DNA of 64,000 bases from Euglena gracilis (lineage: Eukaryota > Euglenida > Euglenophyceae > Euglenales), in the NCBI GenBank assembly GCA_039621445.1, contig CP154956.1:29022667-29086666 (forward strand), written 5' to 3'. How positions within the stretch are numbered: position 1 is the stretch's first letter; each line of letters begins with the position of its first letter. The notes under the pieces are model-generated. The model did no database searches. It saw only the letters and a program-made list of their open reading frames with translations, and had not been told where the DNA came from. The position numbers were made by a program, and so were the translations under genes. Positions 42,301 to 56,930 of this stretch are shown here, piece by piece.

Positions 42301-45300
42301 TTTGGGCTGGTTGGAAAAAAAGCTGCTGGCTGCCCCCCCCCCCAGGTTTCAGGAGGGTGGGGGTCGACACCATCATTCGCAGGGTTGATGAAAGCATTCT
42401 TTACAAAACACCATAGTTGATGAATGGCTTCGATATAAGGAGGGCATACAGGGTTAAGGTGGGAGGTGCCCCCCCCTGGACTGGAGGGGGTCCGGACCCC
42501 TCCAACTGCCTTTATATTGAAGCATGCTGAAAAAAACTTTTGCCAAAATATTTACAGATCAAACCCATTGACTTTTAAGCCCCTCTTGTGAACAAAATCC
42601 TTCTCGGACTACCATAGCTGGAGGATGAATGGTGTGGGATGGGGGGGAGGTTCTGGTGGGTCGATGGACTTGGGTCGGTCAACCCACCAGACCCCCCTCG
42701 AATTTTGTTCTTTGAAAAACGTTTTCTACATGTGTTTTGGGGGAGGGGGTTTGTCCACCCCCCCCCCACCGCCCACCACCTCAAACCTTATATCTCAAAT
42801 CCACTTTGGCATTATGAGGCCATCGACAAAAGAGCAGAGGCAGCCTTTTCCTGCTTTGGGTGGGCCACACACAAAACAGTCAAATTTACATCAAGGGTGA
42901 TCACAGTCAATGTGCGGTCAAATGCCCACAACACACGGGGTCAGTGCTCCTTGTGAAGATGACTCAAAGATCACAGACCTTCCGGCGATCCTCTGTGAGG
43001 GGCGGCACTTTGATGCGGATCACTTGCCCATCATTGGATGGGCTGAGCCCGACATCAGAATTGGCGATGGCCTTTTCGATGGCACCTGATGCAGAAGACA
43101 AAAAAAAATGCAAAATATGCAAAATGGGCGGGATATGCAAGAGGAACACTGGTGGTTGGGGGGGATGAGGAGTTTGAAAAGCACGAGATGGTTCATTTTC
43201 TGACCACGCCCCTCAAGATTCCAGACTGAGGAAAATTTATATTCCTTGATCTCAGGGTAAGGGAGAGGAGGTCTAGGTCCGGTGGTCTCACCATTTAACT
43301 GGTCCAAACAGATAGATGTGTGCTGTGACTCAGAAAAACACACGCAAAAAGGTAACAAAAGCAAAAAACAATTTATTAATTCTATTCATTAATTATTCTT
43401 AAAAAGAAATATTGGAGTTTTGGGTAAATGAAAAAAATCAAATGTGTCTTTGTGTTGCTTCCTTGCACTTCCCTGATGGCAAAATAATGACTTTGCTCAT
43501 CGGGAAAATTCAAATAACAATTCATCACAAAAAAAACATCAGGGGGAAGAAACTGCATCCAAAGCAATGTATGCCAGGTTCATTCGCTGCCAGGTGGCAT
43601 CTTCTGTTTAACTTGTTTGTGGCCGTTGCAACCCTAGAGGTTTCCACAGCGATGTCCAACCAAACATCAAAGAACAAACAGCATCCCAAACGAGTTGAGT
43701 TTTTTCTTCCTTCCAAAACAGCTGGATGGGCCAGGTGCAATTGAATTGCTTGCAGTGGCACTGTGTTCTAATTTGTTTCAGGCAACTTTGAAACGTGAAG
43801 CATTGAAATTGACTAAAACTAATTCTCATTGAATAACGTGTTGGGACTCCACCATCGCTGACCTGCCCCCAGGGTCACCTTTTACAACTACCGGGGCCGC
43901 TTCAGGGCGGCCCCGTAGGGGGGGGGATTGCCGTCCCGGCACCTTCAAAAAAATAGGCGAAAGACTTCGAAATGTCTCTGCAAAAAGGGGGGATTATTTC
44001 TGGCATCCTTGGAACATCACCCATTCACCCAAAATGTTACAACATTCAGTTTTCCATTTTTCTTTATTTTCCACCTCTATGCGTGCCCAGGCCAGCCATT
44101 AGCCGGCCCTTTGTCCTCCGCGCAGTCGTTTGGTAAAAAAAGCTATTCCGCCCTTGCGGCGGGTGCTCGAAAAAATACCCAAAAAGCCCCAATCCAGCTA
44201 GGCTGGCAATTTGGAGTTGAAACCCCTCAAAACCCATCCAGAAATGCAATGTTTGACCCCTTTTCAAAAATTTCAGGCACTTTGCACCGAAAACTTTGGC
44301 CCAGCTTTGCCGGTCTAGCAACTTTATTTCTGCGAAGGCCCCGGTGGGCCCGCAGCCCAACTGGGAGGCTGGCTGCACCCCCCCCAGGGTAGGATCCCTC
44401 CAGCTTAAGCTTAAGAAGACAACTGCTCTCAACAAACAGGGGAGGACTCAAATTTTTGTCGGTTCATTTGTTGAAAACCCCTGACTTTTCTTTGGAGACA
44501 ATGGCAAAAAAAAACATATTCTGCAACTTTTTTTGAATTACATTTGAAATTATGCCGAAACGAATTCATCTCCTAAGAAGAGAAACCGCTGATCTCAATG
44601 TTTTCTTCACCCTTGGTCCCATCACAAATCAACAAAAGCAGAGGAATTTTAAGTCCCCATAGGGCTATTCTTCGGGGGGGGGGGGTTAGGTGGTAGGGCC
44701 CGATTGGGAGTCCGGACCAGGCTTCTTTTCAAATTGGAAGACTTCATTTTTGCCATTTTTCTGTTTTTTCTCCAGGGCTTGTGCCCCGAAGAACTTGTAA
44801 TTCAAAAAACATCTTCTGTTATTCAAACATTCGGTTAGAATCTCGGGGGGGGGGGGTCCGCAATTTTTTTCCACGCTTCATGCCGGCCACTGGGAAATTT
44901 TTTCTACTAGCCATCCCTGCTAGTGGACCACCCCTAGGATCCCACCCACTAGGATTTCCACTGGCCAAATTTGGACTAGCTGGGGGCTCTGCAAACCCGT
45001 AAACAGAAGCCTGTCAAAGGGGGCCAGTTTTTCGGATAAAAAATGGGCCCCCCCTCAAAATGCCCAGGATTCCCAAAATGGAGGGTCCTTTTTCTTCGGA
45101 CCCTCCTGTCGTTTTGTTTTGCAAAAAAACAGCCAGTTGTTGTGTCATTCCAGGTGGCAAAAAAAGAGCGGGGGGCCATAATTTCGATTTTGTGAAAAAT
45201 CCCGGAGGGGGGTATTATTTGGTGGGGCCATTATTCAAGGGGGGATCTTCTTCGGGGTGTTTACAATCAGACATTCATTTAGTGTGGTTCACAAAAGACG

Positions 45301-48300
45301 TGTGAACCACAAATTTTTTTCTGGTGTCCACAGGTGAACCACAAATTTTTTTTGGTGTCCACAAGTGAACCACAAAAAAATTTTTGGTGTCCACAGGTGA
45401 ACCACAAAAATTTTTGTGGTGTCCACAAAAAAAAATTGTGGTCCACAAAAATTGATTGAGGATCGAAAAAAAATTTACACCTAAAAGCGGATTGATCTTT
45501 AGACACCTCAGCCACATTCTGAGCCTTCGCCCTGGCTCAATCCACGAAGCGTGGCAGTTGGAATTGGACAGACTGCTATCGAGAGTTCTCAAGCAGACAT
45601 GCTCTATAGACAACTTACCCAACAAGGATACCATCAAAAAGTTAAATACTGGCGTCGATGAAGCGGAATTCCGCTTCATGGAAGCAGAAACACGCGACAT
45701 TATCGTGGGGCTTTGGCATGGCTGTGGACATTGAGAGCGTTCTGGGGCATTGTGGGATGTCAGTTGAGTGCCTCAGTGCCTGAAAAAGTGCCTGAAAAAT
45801 CGGCAATGCCATGTGCTTTGTTTTGAGGTAGGAGCCGGAAAGCCACTTCATTGCTGTGGTGTCAGACCTTCAACTTGCCCATTCAATGAAAGACCACATT
45901 CAGTATAGTTTTTCATTTAGAAGGGTAAGAGTCGGAAGGAAGCGGATAACCGCTTCATACTTAGGCGGCGCGAATTGCCCAACCGATTTTTGTGTTTTTT
46001 TGGCGTTTTTTTGGCCCCCCAAAAACCCCCCTAAAAGGGCACAAAGATTTGAGCTGAGAGGGGTGTGTGGCGGCTTTGGGCAAAAATTTTATGAAAGTGG
46101 TTTCAAAGCGGTTTTACGCTTCCTTTTTGGTGTGCAACCATTATGCATATTTTTACATTACATTCTGTATAATTCATTGCGTTCAGTTTTCGTTGCACAT
46201 CTCCTGATTTTGAAGCGGAATGCAATATTTACCGCTTCCATTTCTTAAATTTTTCCGTTTCGTTCCTTCGGGGCCTACGGCAGCAGAAACAACGCTTGTT
46301 GTTGTCGGTTCCTCCTGTTCATGTATTTCTTGATTGGTTTTGTTGATTTTACTAGAATTCGAAAGTAAATTGGCCTTCTTAGGTCTGTTTTCGACTGTAT
46401 AGGTCTCCTTTACTGTGAGCCAAACGTCCACCGGAATTGGCCAAAATCAGAACCTCTTCAAAAAAAAATCGAAAAATATGACCCTTTCTTGGAAGTGGTT
46501 TTCCGCTTCCTCTTCTGTTTTTAGAGCACCAGAATTGTTGGCCGACTTACGCTGCCTGAGTCAAACATGTTCAAAGAAGATTGCTTCATTGCTGATTGCT
46601 GTTGATGAGAAAGAAAATGATGCAAATGTCAGCAGGCGGTGGGAAATTCTTTGGTGTCCACATGTGAACCACAAAATTTTTTTTGGTGTCCACAAGTGAA
46701 CCACAAAAAATTTTTTGGTGTCCACAGGTGAACCACAAAAATTTTTGTGGTGTCCACAGTGAACCACAAAATGACAACCTTGGTGTACCACACTAAATGA
46801 ATGTCTGTTTACAATACTGAAGGGCATCCCAAAGATACCCTTGGCCTGCAACCAGAGGGCGGGCGGTGTGCAATGGGGTGGGGGGGTCGGCAAAATGCAT
46901 TTCCGTCTCCCGGGAGCAGCGTGTCACGCTGCCAACGGCATACTGATGCTGGAGCGGTCAAACGGGGAGATGACGATCGTGCTGGCGTCCGGGATGGAGA
47001 TGCCCGCCACCTGCTTCAGGGGGGTCAGGGCGCCGTAGTACTCCACGCGGATGCGGTCCAGCATGGCAGGGTTGGCGCGGCCTGAGGGGCAAACCCAAAG
47101 GTTTCCCAGTCTACACAAAAAAAAAACATTCACTTGCCTTTTTTCACTTTTTATTTCTTTCAAATCCCATTTCAGGTTCCATGATCCCCATCTGCACCAC
47201 CCAGAGGTATTTTTAGGACCCAGGGGTCCAGACTGGGGGGACCCTCTTCTGGGGGTCAGTTTTGGGGTCCAAAATTTTTTTCAGTGTTTTGTACCGAAAG
47301 TAGAAGCGCCAGAGGCCCGCCAGAGGCGGGGTGCCCAGCAGGCTGTTTTTTTACCAACCCCGGGGGGGAGGGGGGGGGTCCAGAGTGCCTGTGGGTGCCT
47401 GCCAAGGCAGGCACTACCCCCCCCCGGGGGGAGGGGGTCGGATTTCGGCCTGTGCCCAAGCACATTCCTTTGAAAATAGGCCATTTTTGGCTCCCCTTTG
47501 GCGTTGGGGCCCCATGGCGGAGGAGCCCCACAGCCTCATCTACCTGGGGGTGCGGCTGTTCGTGGACGACTGCAGACAAGCCCACTCGGTCCTGCACGAC
47601 CGTGCAGTCGACTACCCCATCCGGGTGGACCGGTTCCCCGAGGGCACGACGGTGGCCAACCCAGCCCAGTTGGCAGGCGTCATCAGGGGGCCATTTGTTG
47701 CAGCCCAGCGGACATGCAGCCGCATGACCTGTTCCAGGACGCAGCGGCCGGCACCTTCACCAACGCGCATCGGCTGGGATCCACGTGGACCCAGTTCCTG
47801 TGGCGGTACTGGGATGCGGCGTCTGTCGCCACGCGGGAACTGCGGGCGTGGTTCCATGACACCTGGCGGAAAGTGACGGAAGCCGAGGAAGGCAGTCACC
47901 GAAGGCCGCCCCCCCAAGTGGCCAACGTGGGAAGCCCACGTGCCACTGCCACGGGAAAGTGGAAGGGGAGCACCACAGCCCCCACCACCGCGGGACGCAG
48001 CAGGGCACCAGGCAGCGTGTGAGGGGACCCCCCAGCGCCACAACAGAGCAGAGCAGCACAACAGGAGCCCATCGACGACCTCATCGACCTCACCACGCCA
48101 CCGGGGTCCCCACCACACGCAAGCCGAGGCGACGGGGAGCCGCAAGGCCCCGCGGCCACAGCAGCGCCAACAAACAGCACACCGGCCCCAGCAACACCAA
48201 CCACAAGCGCCACGCCGCCGCCAACAGCACCGCCACCCAGCACCACCCCCAGGCAGGAAGCACAAAGCGCCACAGCCACCGCGGAGGCACCGGCAAGAAG

Positions 48301-51300
48301 CGACCCCATGGCCACAGACCGACTCCTGGGCAACAAGCGCCCAGTGTCGGTGGTGGTGGAGGAGGCGACCACACCACAGCCCACGGAAGGGGACGACCCC
48401 TCGCAGGCCACCCAACCAAGCCAACGCAAGAAGAGGCTGTACACGCGCTTGGCCAAGTGGCCGGCGGAGTGGTGGGAGCAATACGAGCGGTTCAAGGCCA
48501 CGCCCAAAGCACGACCGCCACAAGATGTGGCAGGGGTGGGACCAAAGCCTCCAAGACCAGGTGTGGGCAGCTGTCGCGGACAAGCGGAGGGACGAGATCC
48601 GCCGCTGGAAGGCAACAGACAACCAAGACCCACCACCACAAGCAGAGGGGAGCAAGCAAGCTCCACCGCAGGGGAGAGGCGGAGGCCCCACGCCGGAGCA
48701 GAAGCAGAAGGTGGGGAACCCACCAGCCACAACTGGTAGGAAGGCCAGCGAATCGGGGAGGCGAAGAAGCCGGGCCCAGAAGAGGAAGGGCTGGCAACAG
48801 CGCCCCCCAAGGGGCAAGCGGGTAGCCCAAAGAATCACCCGCAACCGACCTGGGGCAGATCTCCAGGGGCCTGCCAATCACTGGCAGGGCGTGACCCGAC
48901 ACGCCGTCAAGCGGGACGAAGGAGAAGAAGAACCGTGCCCCCGAAGAAGAAGCCAAGACCAGCACGACTGGAAGAAAGGGGCACGGATCGGGGAAGCCAA
49001 GAACCCCGGACCACCCCAAAGAGGGTACAAGGAGCCCAACCGAAGAGGGCGCAGTAGAGGGCCGACAACAAACAGGAAAAGGACAACAACAACGCAGGAA
49101 AGGAGGCAAGGGTGGCAAAGGCAATGCCGCCCCACAGGGAGGCTCCGTGCGGAATTCCGGTGGTCGCCATCGTGGAGGTCGGGCCGACCATGGTCGGCCC
49201 GACCTGTGGAGGTGGTCGACCGACCTGTGGAGGTCGGGCCGACCACCATTTTTTTGCACTACCCCCCCCCCTTTTTGCATTTTTAACCCCCCCCCCCCTG
49301 GTCGGTGGGTGGTCGGTGGCTGGTCGGTGGCATAAAAATGGTCTGTAAAGGCCCCAAATCACCCGGAAATGCACTTATGGCCAGTTCTCCCCCCCCCAGG
49401 ACCATGTCCTGGGGGGGGGTCCTGGGGGGGGGGTCTGGGGGGGTCCTGGGGGGACCTGGGGGGGTCCTGGGGGAGTCCTTCGGAGGGTGCTGGGGGGGGG
49501 GGGGCCTGGGGGGGTGCTGGGGGCAGGGATGGATGGGAAGCCTTGAGGGGGGGGGGGGGGGTCGGACCCCCCCCTCCCGACCAGGAGGGGGGGGGGGGGG
49601 GGCGGAGCCCCCCCCCCCACCTCGAAACTGAGGGGGGGCCGAAATTTTTTCGATTTCATGGACGGCAAAGGGCCGGAAATCGGGTCGGAATCGGTCAAAA
49701 ACCCCTGATATTTCTTTGAAAATCGATCCAAAAATGCTCATTTTTTGAAATTTTTTGAACATGTTTTGGGGGAAAACACCAACACATCAAAAAATGGGCA
49801 ATGTGTCCAAAAGTCAGCAAAAGGGGTGTTTTTTTGTTCATTTTCCGGCGCACAGCGCCGGAAGAAAATTTTCTGCTATTTTTGGCACCTGTCAAGGAGG
49901 GGGGGGTGGGGGGGTCCGGACCCCCCCTCCCAACATCTAGGGGGGTTTGGGTTTGGGTTTGCTTTGCCCTGCTGAAGCGCAGTGCCCACGGTCAGCAGAC
50001 CCAGCATGAGTGCCAGGCCAGCTTCCGTGGGGCACACCCAGGGCCCGGGCACACTTGAACACCAGGGCAGGAGACCATGACATTCAGCAGCTCAGCAGCC
50101 CCAGCAGACACAGACTTGGACGGCCCCAGCAGACGTTCGGTTGGATGAACACCACAGACTTGATGGACGTCCCCAAATGAAGGTCGGCTGGATGAACACC
50201 ACAGACTTGTTGGACGGTCCCAAATGAAGGTCGGTTGGATGAACACCACAGACTCGTTGGACGGCCCCAGAAGATGTTCGGTTGGATGAACGCCACAGAC
50301 TTGATGGACGGCCCCAAGAGATGTACGCTTGGATGAACACCACAGACTTGTTGGACGGCCCCAGATGAAGTTCGGTTGGATGAACACCACAGACTTGTTG
50401 GACAGCCCCAGAAATAGGTCGGTTGGATGAACACCACAGACTTGATGGACGTCCCCAGATGAAGGTAGGTTGGATGAACACCACAGACTTGTTGGACGGT
50501 CCCAGATGAAGGTCGGTTGGATGAACACCACAGACTCGTTGGACGGCCCCAGAAGATGTTCGGTTGGATGAACACCACAGACTTGTTGGACGGCCCCAGA
50601 TGAAGGTCGGTTGGATGAACACCACAGACTTGATGGACGTCCCCAGATGAAGGTCGGCTGGATGAACACCACAGACTTGTTGGACGGCCCCAGATGAAGG
50701 TCGGTTGGATGAACACCACAGACTCGTTGGACGGCCCCAGAAATAGGTCGGTTGGATGAACACCACAGACTTGATGGACGTCCCCAGATGAAGGTCGGTT
50801 GGATGAACACCACAGACTTGTTGGACGGTCCCAGATGAAGGTCGGTTGGATGAACACCACAGACTCGTTGGACGGCCCCAGAAGATGTTCGGTTGGATGA
50901 ACACCACAGACTTGTTGGACGGCCCCAGAAGACGTTCGGCTGGATGAACACCACAGACTTGTTGGACGGCCCCAGAAGACGTTCGGATGGATGAACACCA
51001 CAGACTTGTTGGACGGCCCCAGAAGACGTTCGGTTGGTCGAACACCACAGACTTGTTGGACGGTCACAGATGAAAGTCGGTTGGATGAACACCACAGACT
51101 TGTTGGACGGCCCCAGAAGACGTTCGGTTGGTCAAACAACACAGAGTTGTTGGATCGCCCAAGGTGAAGTTCGGTTGGATGAACACCACAGACTTGTTGG
51201 TCGGCCCCAGATGAAGTTCGGTTGGATGAACACCACAGACTTGTTGGACAGCCCCAGAAATAGGTCGGTTGGATGAACACCACAGACTTGATGGACGTCA

Positions 51301-54300
51301 TCAGATGAAGGTCGGTTGGATGAACACCACAGACTTGTTGGACGGTCCCAGATGAAGGTCGGTTGGATGAACACCACAGACTCGTTGGACGGCCCCAGAA
51401 GATGTTCGGTTGGATGAACACCACAGACTTGATGGACGTCCCCAGATGAAGGTCGGTTGGATGAACACCACAGACTTGTTGGACGGTCCCAGATGAAGGT
51501 CGGTTGGATGAACACCACAGACTCGTTGGACGGCCCCAGAAGATGTTCGGTTGGATGAACACCACAGACTTGATGGACGGCCCCAGATGAAGGTCGGTTG
51601 GATGAACACCACAGACTTGATGGACGTCCCCAGATGAAGGTCGGCTGGATGAACACCACAGACTTGTTGGACGGCCCCAGATGAAGGTAGGTTGGATGAA
51701 CACCACAGACTCGTTGGACGGCCCCAGAAATAGGTCGGTTGGATGAACACCACAGACTTGATGGACGTCCCCAGATGAAGGTCGGTTGGATGAACACCAC
51801 AGACTTGTTGGACGGCCCCAGAAGATGTTCGGTTGGATGAACACCACAGACTTGTTGGACGGCCCCAGAAGACGTTCGGCTGGATGAACACCACAGACTT
51901 GTTGGACGGCCCCAGAAGACGTTCGGATGGATGAACACCACAGACTTGTTGGACGGCCCCAGAAGACGTTCGGTTGGTCGAACACCACAGACTTGTTGGA
52001 CGGTCACAGATGAAAGTCGGTTGGATGAACACCACAGACTTGTTGGACGGCCCCAGAAGACGTTCGGTTGGTCAAACAACACAGAGTTGTTGGATCGCCC
52101 AAGGTGAAGTTCGGTTGGATGAACACCACAGACTTGTTGGTCGGCCCCAGATGAAGTTCGGTTGGATGAACACCACAGACTTGTTGGACATAGCCCCAGT
52201 TGGATCGGTTGGTCAAACCCAGCAGACTTGATGGACGTCATCAATAAGGTCGTGTTGGATGAACACCACAGACTTGTTGGACGGCCCAGATGAAGGTCGG
52301 TTGGATGAACACCACAGACTCGTGGACGGCCCCAGAAGACGTTCGGTTGGATGAACACCACAGACTTGATGGACGTCCCCATGAAGGTCGGTTGGATGAA
52401 CACCACAGACTTGTTGGACGGTCCCAGATGAAGGTCGGTTGGATGAACACCACAGACTCGTTGGACGGCCCCAGAAGATGTTCGGTTGGATGAACACCAC
52501 AGACTTGATGGACGGCCCCAGATGAAGGTCGGTTGGATGAACACCACAGACTTGATGGACGTCCCCAGATGAAGGTCGGCTGGATGAACACCACAGACTT
52601 GTTGGACGGCCCCAGATGAAGGTAGGTTGGATGAACACCACAGACTCGTTGGACGGCCCCAGAAATAGGTCGGTTGGATGAACACCACAGACTTGATGGA
52701 CGGCCCCAGATGAAGGTCGGTTGGATGAACACCACAGACTTGTTGGACGGTCCCAGATGAAGGTCGGTTGGATGAACACCACAGACTCGTTGGACGGCCC
52801 CAGAAGATGTTCGGTTGGATGAACACCACAGACTTGTTGGACGGCCCCAGAAGACGTTCGGCTGGATGAACACCACGGACTTGTTGGACGGCCCCAGAAG
52901 ACGTTCGGATGGATGAACACCACAGACTTGTTGGACGGCCCCAGAAGACGTTCGGTTGGTCGTACACCACAGACTTGTTGGACGGTCACAGATGAAAGTC
53001 GGTTGGATGAACACCACAGACTTGTTGGACGGCCCCAGAAGACGTTCGGTTGGTCAAAGAACACAGAGTTGTTGGATAATCCCAGGGGAAGTTCGGTAGG
53101 ATGAACACCACAGACTTGTTGGATGGCCCCAGAAGAAGTTCCGCGATCCACAGACTTGTTGGACGGCCCCAAGAGATGTACGCTTGGATGAACACCACAG
53201 AGTTGTTGGACGGCCCCAGAAGAAGTTCGGTTGGTCAAACAACACAGAGTTGTTGGATCGCCCCAGATGAAGTTAGGTTGGATGACCACCACAAACTTGT
53301 TGGACGTCCCCAGCTGAAGGTCGGTTGGATGAACACCACAGACTTGTTGGACGGGTCCAATTGAAGGTCAGTTGGATGAACACCACACACTTGTTGGACG
53401 GCCCCAGAAGACGTTCGGTTGGATGAAGACCACAGACTTGTTGTACAGCCCCAGAAGATGTTCAGTTGGATGAACACCACAGACTTGTTGGACGGCCCCA
53501 GAAAACGTTCGGTTGGACGAACACCACAGACTTGTTGGATAATCCCAGAAGAAGTTCGGCCGGATGAACACCGCGGACTTGTTGGATCGCCCCAGAAGAA
53601 GTTCGGCTGGATGAACACCACAGACTTGTTGGATGGTCCCATTGAAGTTCGGTTGGATGAACACCACAGACTTGTTGGACGGCCCCAGAAGAAGTTTGGT
53701 TGGATGAACACCACAGACTTGTTGGACGGCCCCAGGTGAAGTTCGGTTGGACGAACACCACAGACTTGTTGGATCGCCCCAGATGGAGTTCGGTTCGATG
53801 AACACCACAAACTTGTTGGACGGCCCCAGAAAACGTTCGGTTGGATGAACACCACAGACTTGTTGGATGACCACAGAAGAAGTTCGGCTGGATGAACACC
53901 ACGGACTTGTTGGATCGCCCCAGATGAAGTTCGGTTGGATGAACACCACAGACTTGTTGGATGGTCCCAGTTGAAGTTCGGTTGGATGAACACCACAGAC
54001 TTGTTGGACGGCCCCAGAAGACGTTCGGTTGGATGAACACCACAGACTTGTTGGATGACCACAGAAGAAGTTCGGCTGGATGAACACCGCGGACTTGTTG
54101 GATCGCCCCAGAAGAAGTTCGGCTGGATGAACACCACAGACTTGTTGGATGGTCCCAGTTAAAGTTCGGTTGGATGAACACCACAGACTTGTTGGACGGC
54201 CCCAGAAAACGTTCGGTTGGATGAACACCACAGACTTGTTGGATGGTCCCAGTTGAAGTTCGGTTGGATGAACACCACAGACTGGTTGGATGACCACAGA

Positions 54301-56120
54301 AGAAGTTCGGCTGGATGAACACCACAGACTTGTTGGACGGCCCCAGGTGAAGTTCGGTTGGACGAACACCACGGACTTGTTGGATCGCCCCAGATGGAGT
54401 TCGGTTCGATGAACACCACAAACTTGTTGGACGGCCCCAGAAAACGTTCGGTTGGATGAACACCACAGACTTGTTGGATGACCCCAGAAGAAGTTCGGTT
54501 CGATGAACACCACAAACTTGTTGTAGGGCCCCAGAAAACGTTCGGTTGGATGAACACCACAGACTTGTTGGATGACCACAGAAGAAGTTCGGCTGGATGA
54601 ACACCACGGACTTGTTGGATCGCCCCAGATGAAGTTCGGTTGGATGAACACCACAGACTTGTTGGATGGTCCCAGTTGAAGTTCGGTTGGATGAACACCA
54701 CAGACTTGTTGGACGGCCCAGAAGACGTTCGGTTGGATGAACACCACAGACTTGTTGGATGGTCCCAGTTGAAGTTCGGTTGGATGAACACCACAGACTT
54801 GTTGGATGACCCCAGAAGAAGTTCGGCTGGATGAACACCACAGACTTGTTGGACGGCCCCAGGTGAAGTTCGGTTGGACGAACACCACAGACTTCTTGGA
54901 TGACACAGAAGAGTTCGGAGGGATGATGAACACCACAGACTTGTTGGACGGCCCCAGGTGAAGTTCGGTTGGACGAACACCACAGACTTGTTGGATGACC
55001 CCAGAAGAAATTCGGTTCGATGAACACCACAAACTTGTTGGACGGCCCCAGAAAACGTTCGGTTGGATGAACACCACAGACTTGTTGGATGACCCCAGAA
55101 GAAGTTCGGCTGGATGAACACCACAGACTTGTTGGATCGACCACCCAAAAGAGTTCGGCTGGATGAACACAAAGACGGCCAGGGTTCGGAAAACGCCCAG
55201 AAAGTTGGATGAACACCACAGACTTGTTGGCTGCAGTTGAGTTCGGTGATGAACACCACAGACTTGTTGGACGGCCCCAAGTTCGGTTGGATGAACACCA
55301 CAGACTTGTTGGATGGTCCCAACAGGTGGATGAACACCACAGACTTGTTGGATGACAACCCTGGATGAACCCCCCCTGTTGGACGGCCACAGAACAACGC
55401 CGGGGCGGAAGAGACGCTTGGGATGAACCCCCAAGTTATGAACCACAGCGAGTCGGCACCGCCACCAAGCGACAGGGGAGGACGGGGAACGAGGCCCAGA
55501 CCGAGGCGGACACAAAACGATGGGCTGGCAGGGAGATCCCCGAAACCGGCATGCCGGGCACGGAACTTGCCAGCTGTGCCCGTCATGCAGGTACCAGGAC
55601 GAGGTACCACGCCGAAGGGGGGGGACAATAAGGGGGGGGGTGGTACCACGTGGGTTCCCAAGCCCCCCCCCCGCCCAGTTGGTCCCCTCCCGCACCCCCT
55701 CCCTTGGCTTCCTGTTCCCCGCTGGCTGTCCGTCCGTCTGGCGCACTGGGCTGCCCACCCCTTTTCCTTTCCCCTCCCCCTCCCTTGGCTCCTGTTCCGG
55801 GCTGGCTGGTCTGTCTGGCGCGCTGGGCTGCCCCTTCCCCCCCCCCTCCCTTGCCTGCTGGTGGGTGTGTGGCTGTCCCCGTGCTGGAGGGGCGGCGCTC
55901 CCCCCATGGGCTCTGCACGCCTTTCACGCCACCCGGACCCCGCGCCAGGGCCCAGGGGTCCCGGGGATGTCACTTTTTTGTCCCTGGGCCTCGGCCGACG
56001 GGGGGTTTTTTTTGTCCCGGCCAATGAAATTCCTTTGGTACCCCTTTATTGTCCCTCCCCCTTTATTGTCCGGTCGGGCCTCCGGGGGGCAGGTCAGTGG
56101 GACAATAAAGGGGGGGGGGT

Positions 56121-56181
<61 letters not shown>

Positions 56182-56853
56182 GCATGGAGGCGGACGGTGA
56201 AGGAGGCCGTTGCGGTCGTGGACTAGAGTAGCCAAGCCCTTTCCGGAGGGGGAGGCGAAGGAGGCCGCGTGAAGATGCGAGGATGCCCGGCGGCGTCGGC
56301 GCAGCCGTGGACTAGAGTAGCTGAACCCGGCAGTGGGTGAGGCGAAGGAGGCTGCCGCGGTCGTGGACTAGAGTAGCCGAGCCCTTCACACGGGGGGAGG
56401 CGAAGGAGGCCGCACAACCACAATGCCGACAGTGGAGTTCCCACGGTGGGTAGGCGCGGTGGGTCCCCCATGGCCCGTCCCCTACGCCCCAAGCCGCTCG
56501 GATGCCGCGCTGCCCTGCGTGAAGGGGTGGGACGCTGAAACCCACTTCTTAACAAAAACAGCACCCCCTCCCGGACAATGCGATGCATGCCGGCTGAGGA
56601 TAAGACCTCCGCTGACTGGGTGCTGTCCCGGGCGTCGAGGCTGGGACGCTGACCCAACAACAGCGCACCTGAGAAGAGCAAGGGGAAGAGAAGGCTCAAG
56701 ACGGGGCCCAAGCAAGACGACCCAAGAAGGGAGTCTGGGGAAAAGGCCGGTGAGGGTCCCCACTGAGGAGCCCCAACCCCACCGTGCCGGGGCGAAACTC
56801 CCTATCGACAACGTCTTCATCGCGGAGTACGATGAAAGCAAAGAATACCGATT

Positions 56854-56930
<77 letters not shown>

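Noticed and set aside
45456-45734. 92-codon ORF as a transposase
   Set aside because: No recognisable catalytic or dimerisation motif; too short for a hAT transposase.
47612-48877. 421-codon minus-strand open frame
   Set aside because: It lies opposite the retroelement-like coding sequence, is Cys/Gly/Leu/Trp-biased as expected for the antisense of GC-rich coding DNA, and shows no domain.
48963-49016. 2A ribosome-skipping peptide at NPGPP
   Set aside because: The canonical D-x-E-x-NPGP spacing is not met, because two residues separate Glu from Asn.
50116-55370. CRISPR array
   Set aside because: The units are contiguous 46-bp satellites without unique spacers, in a eukaryotic intron.
50084-55758. 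Minus-strand open frames of 612-796 codons
   Set aside because: They are the 46-bp satellite read in frame; the peptide is a 46-residue repeat present in all three frames.
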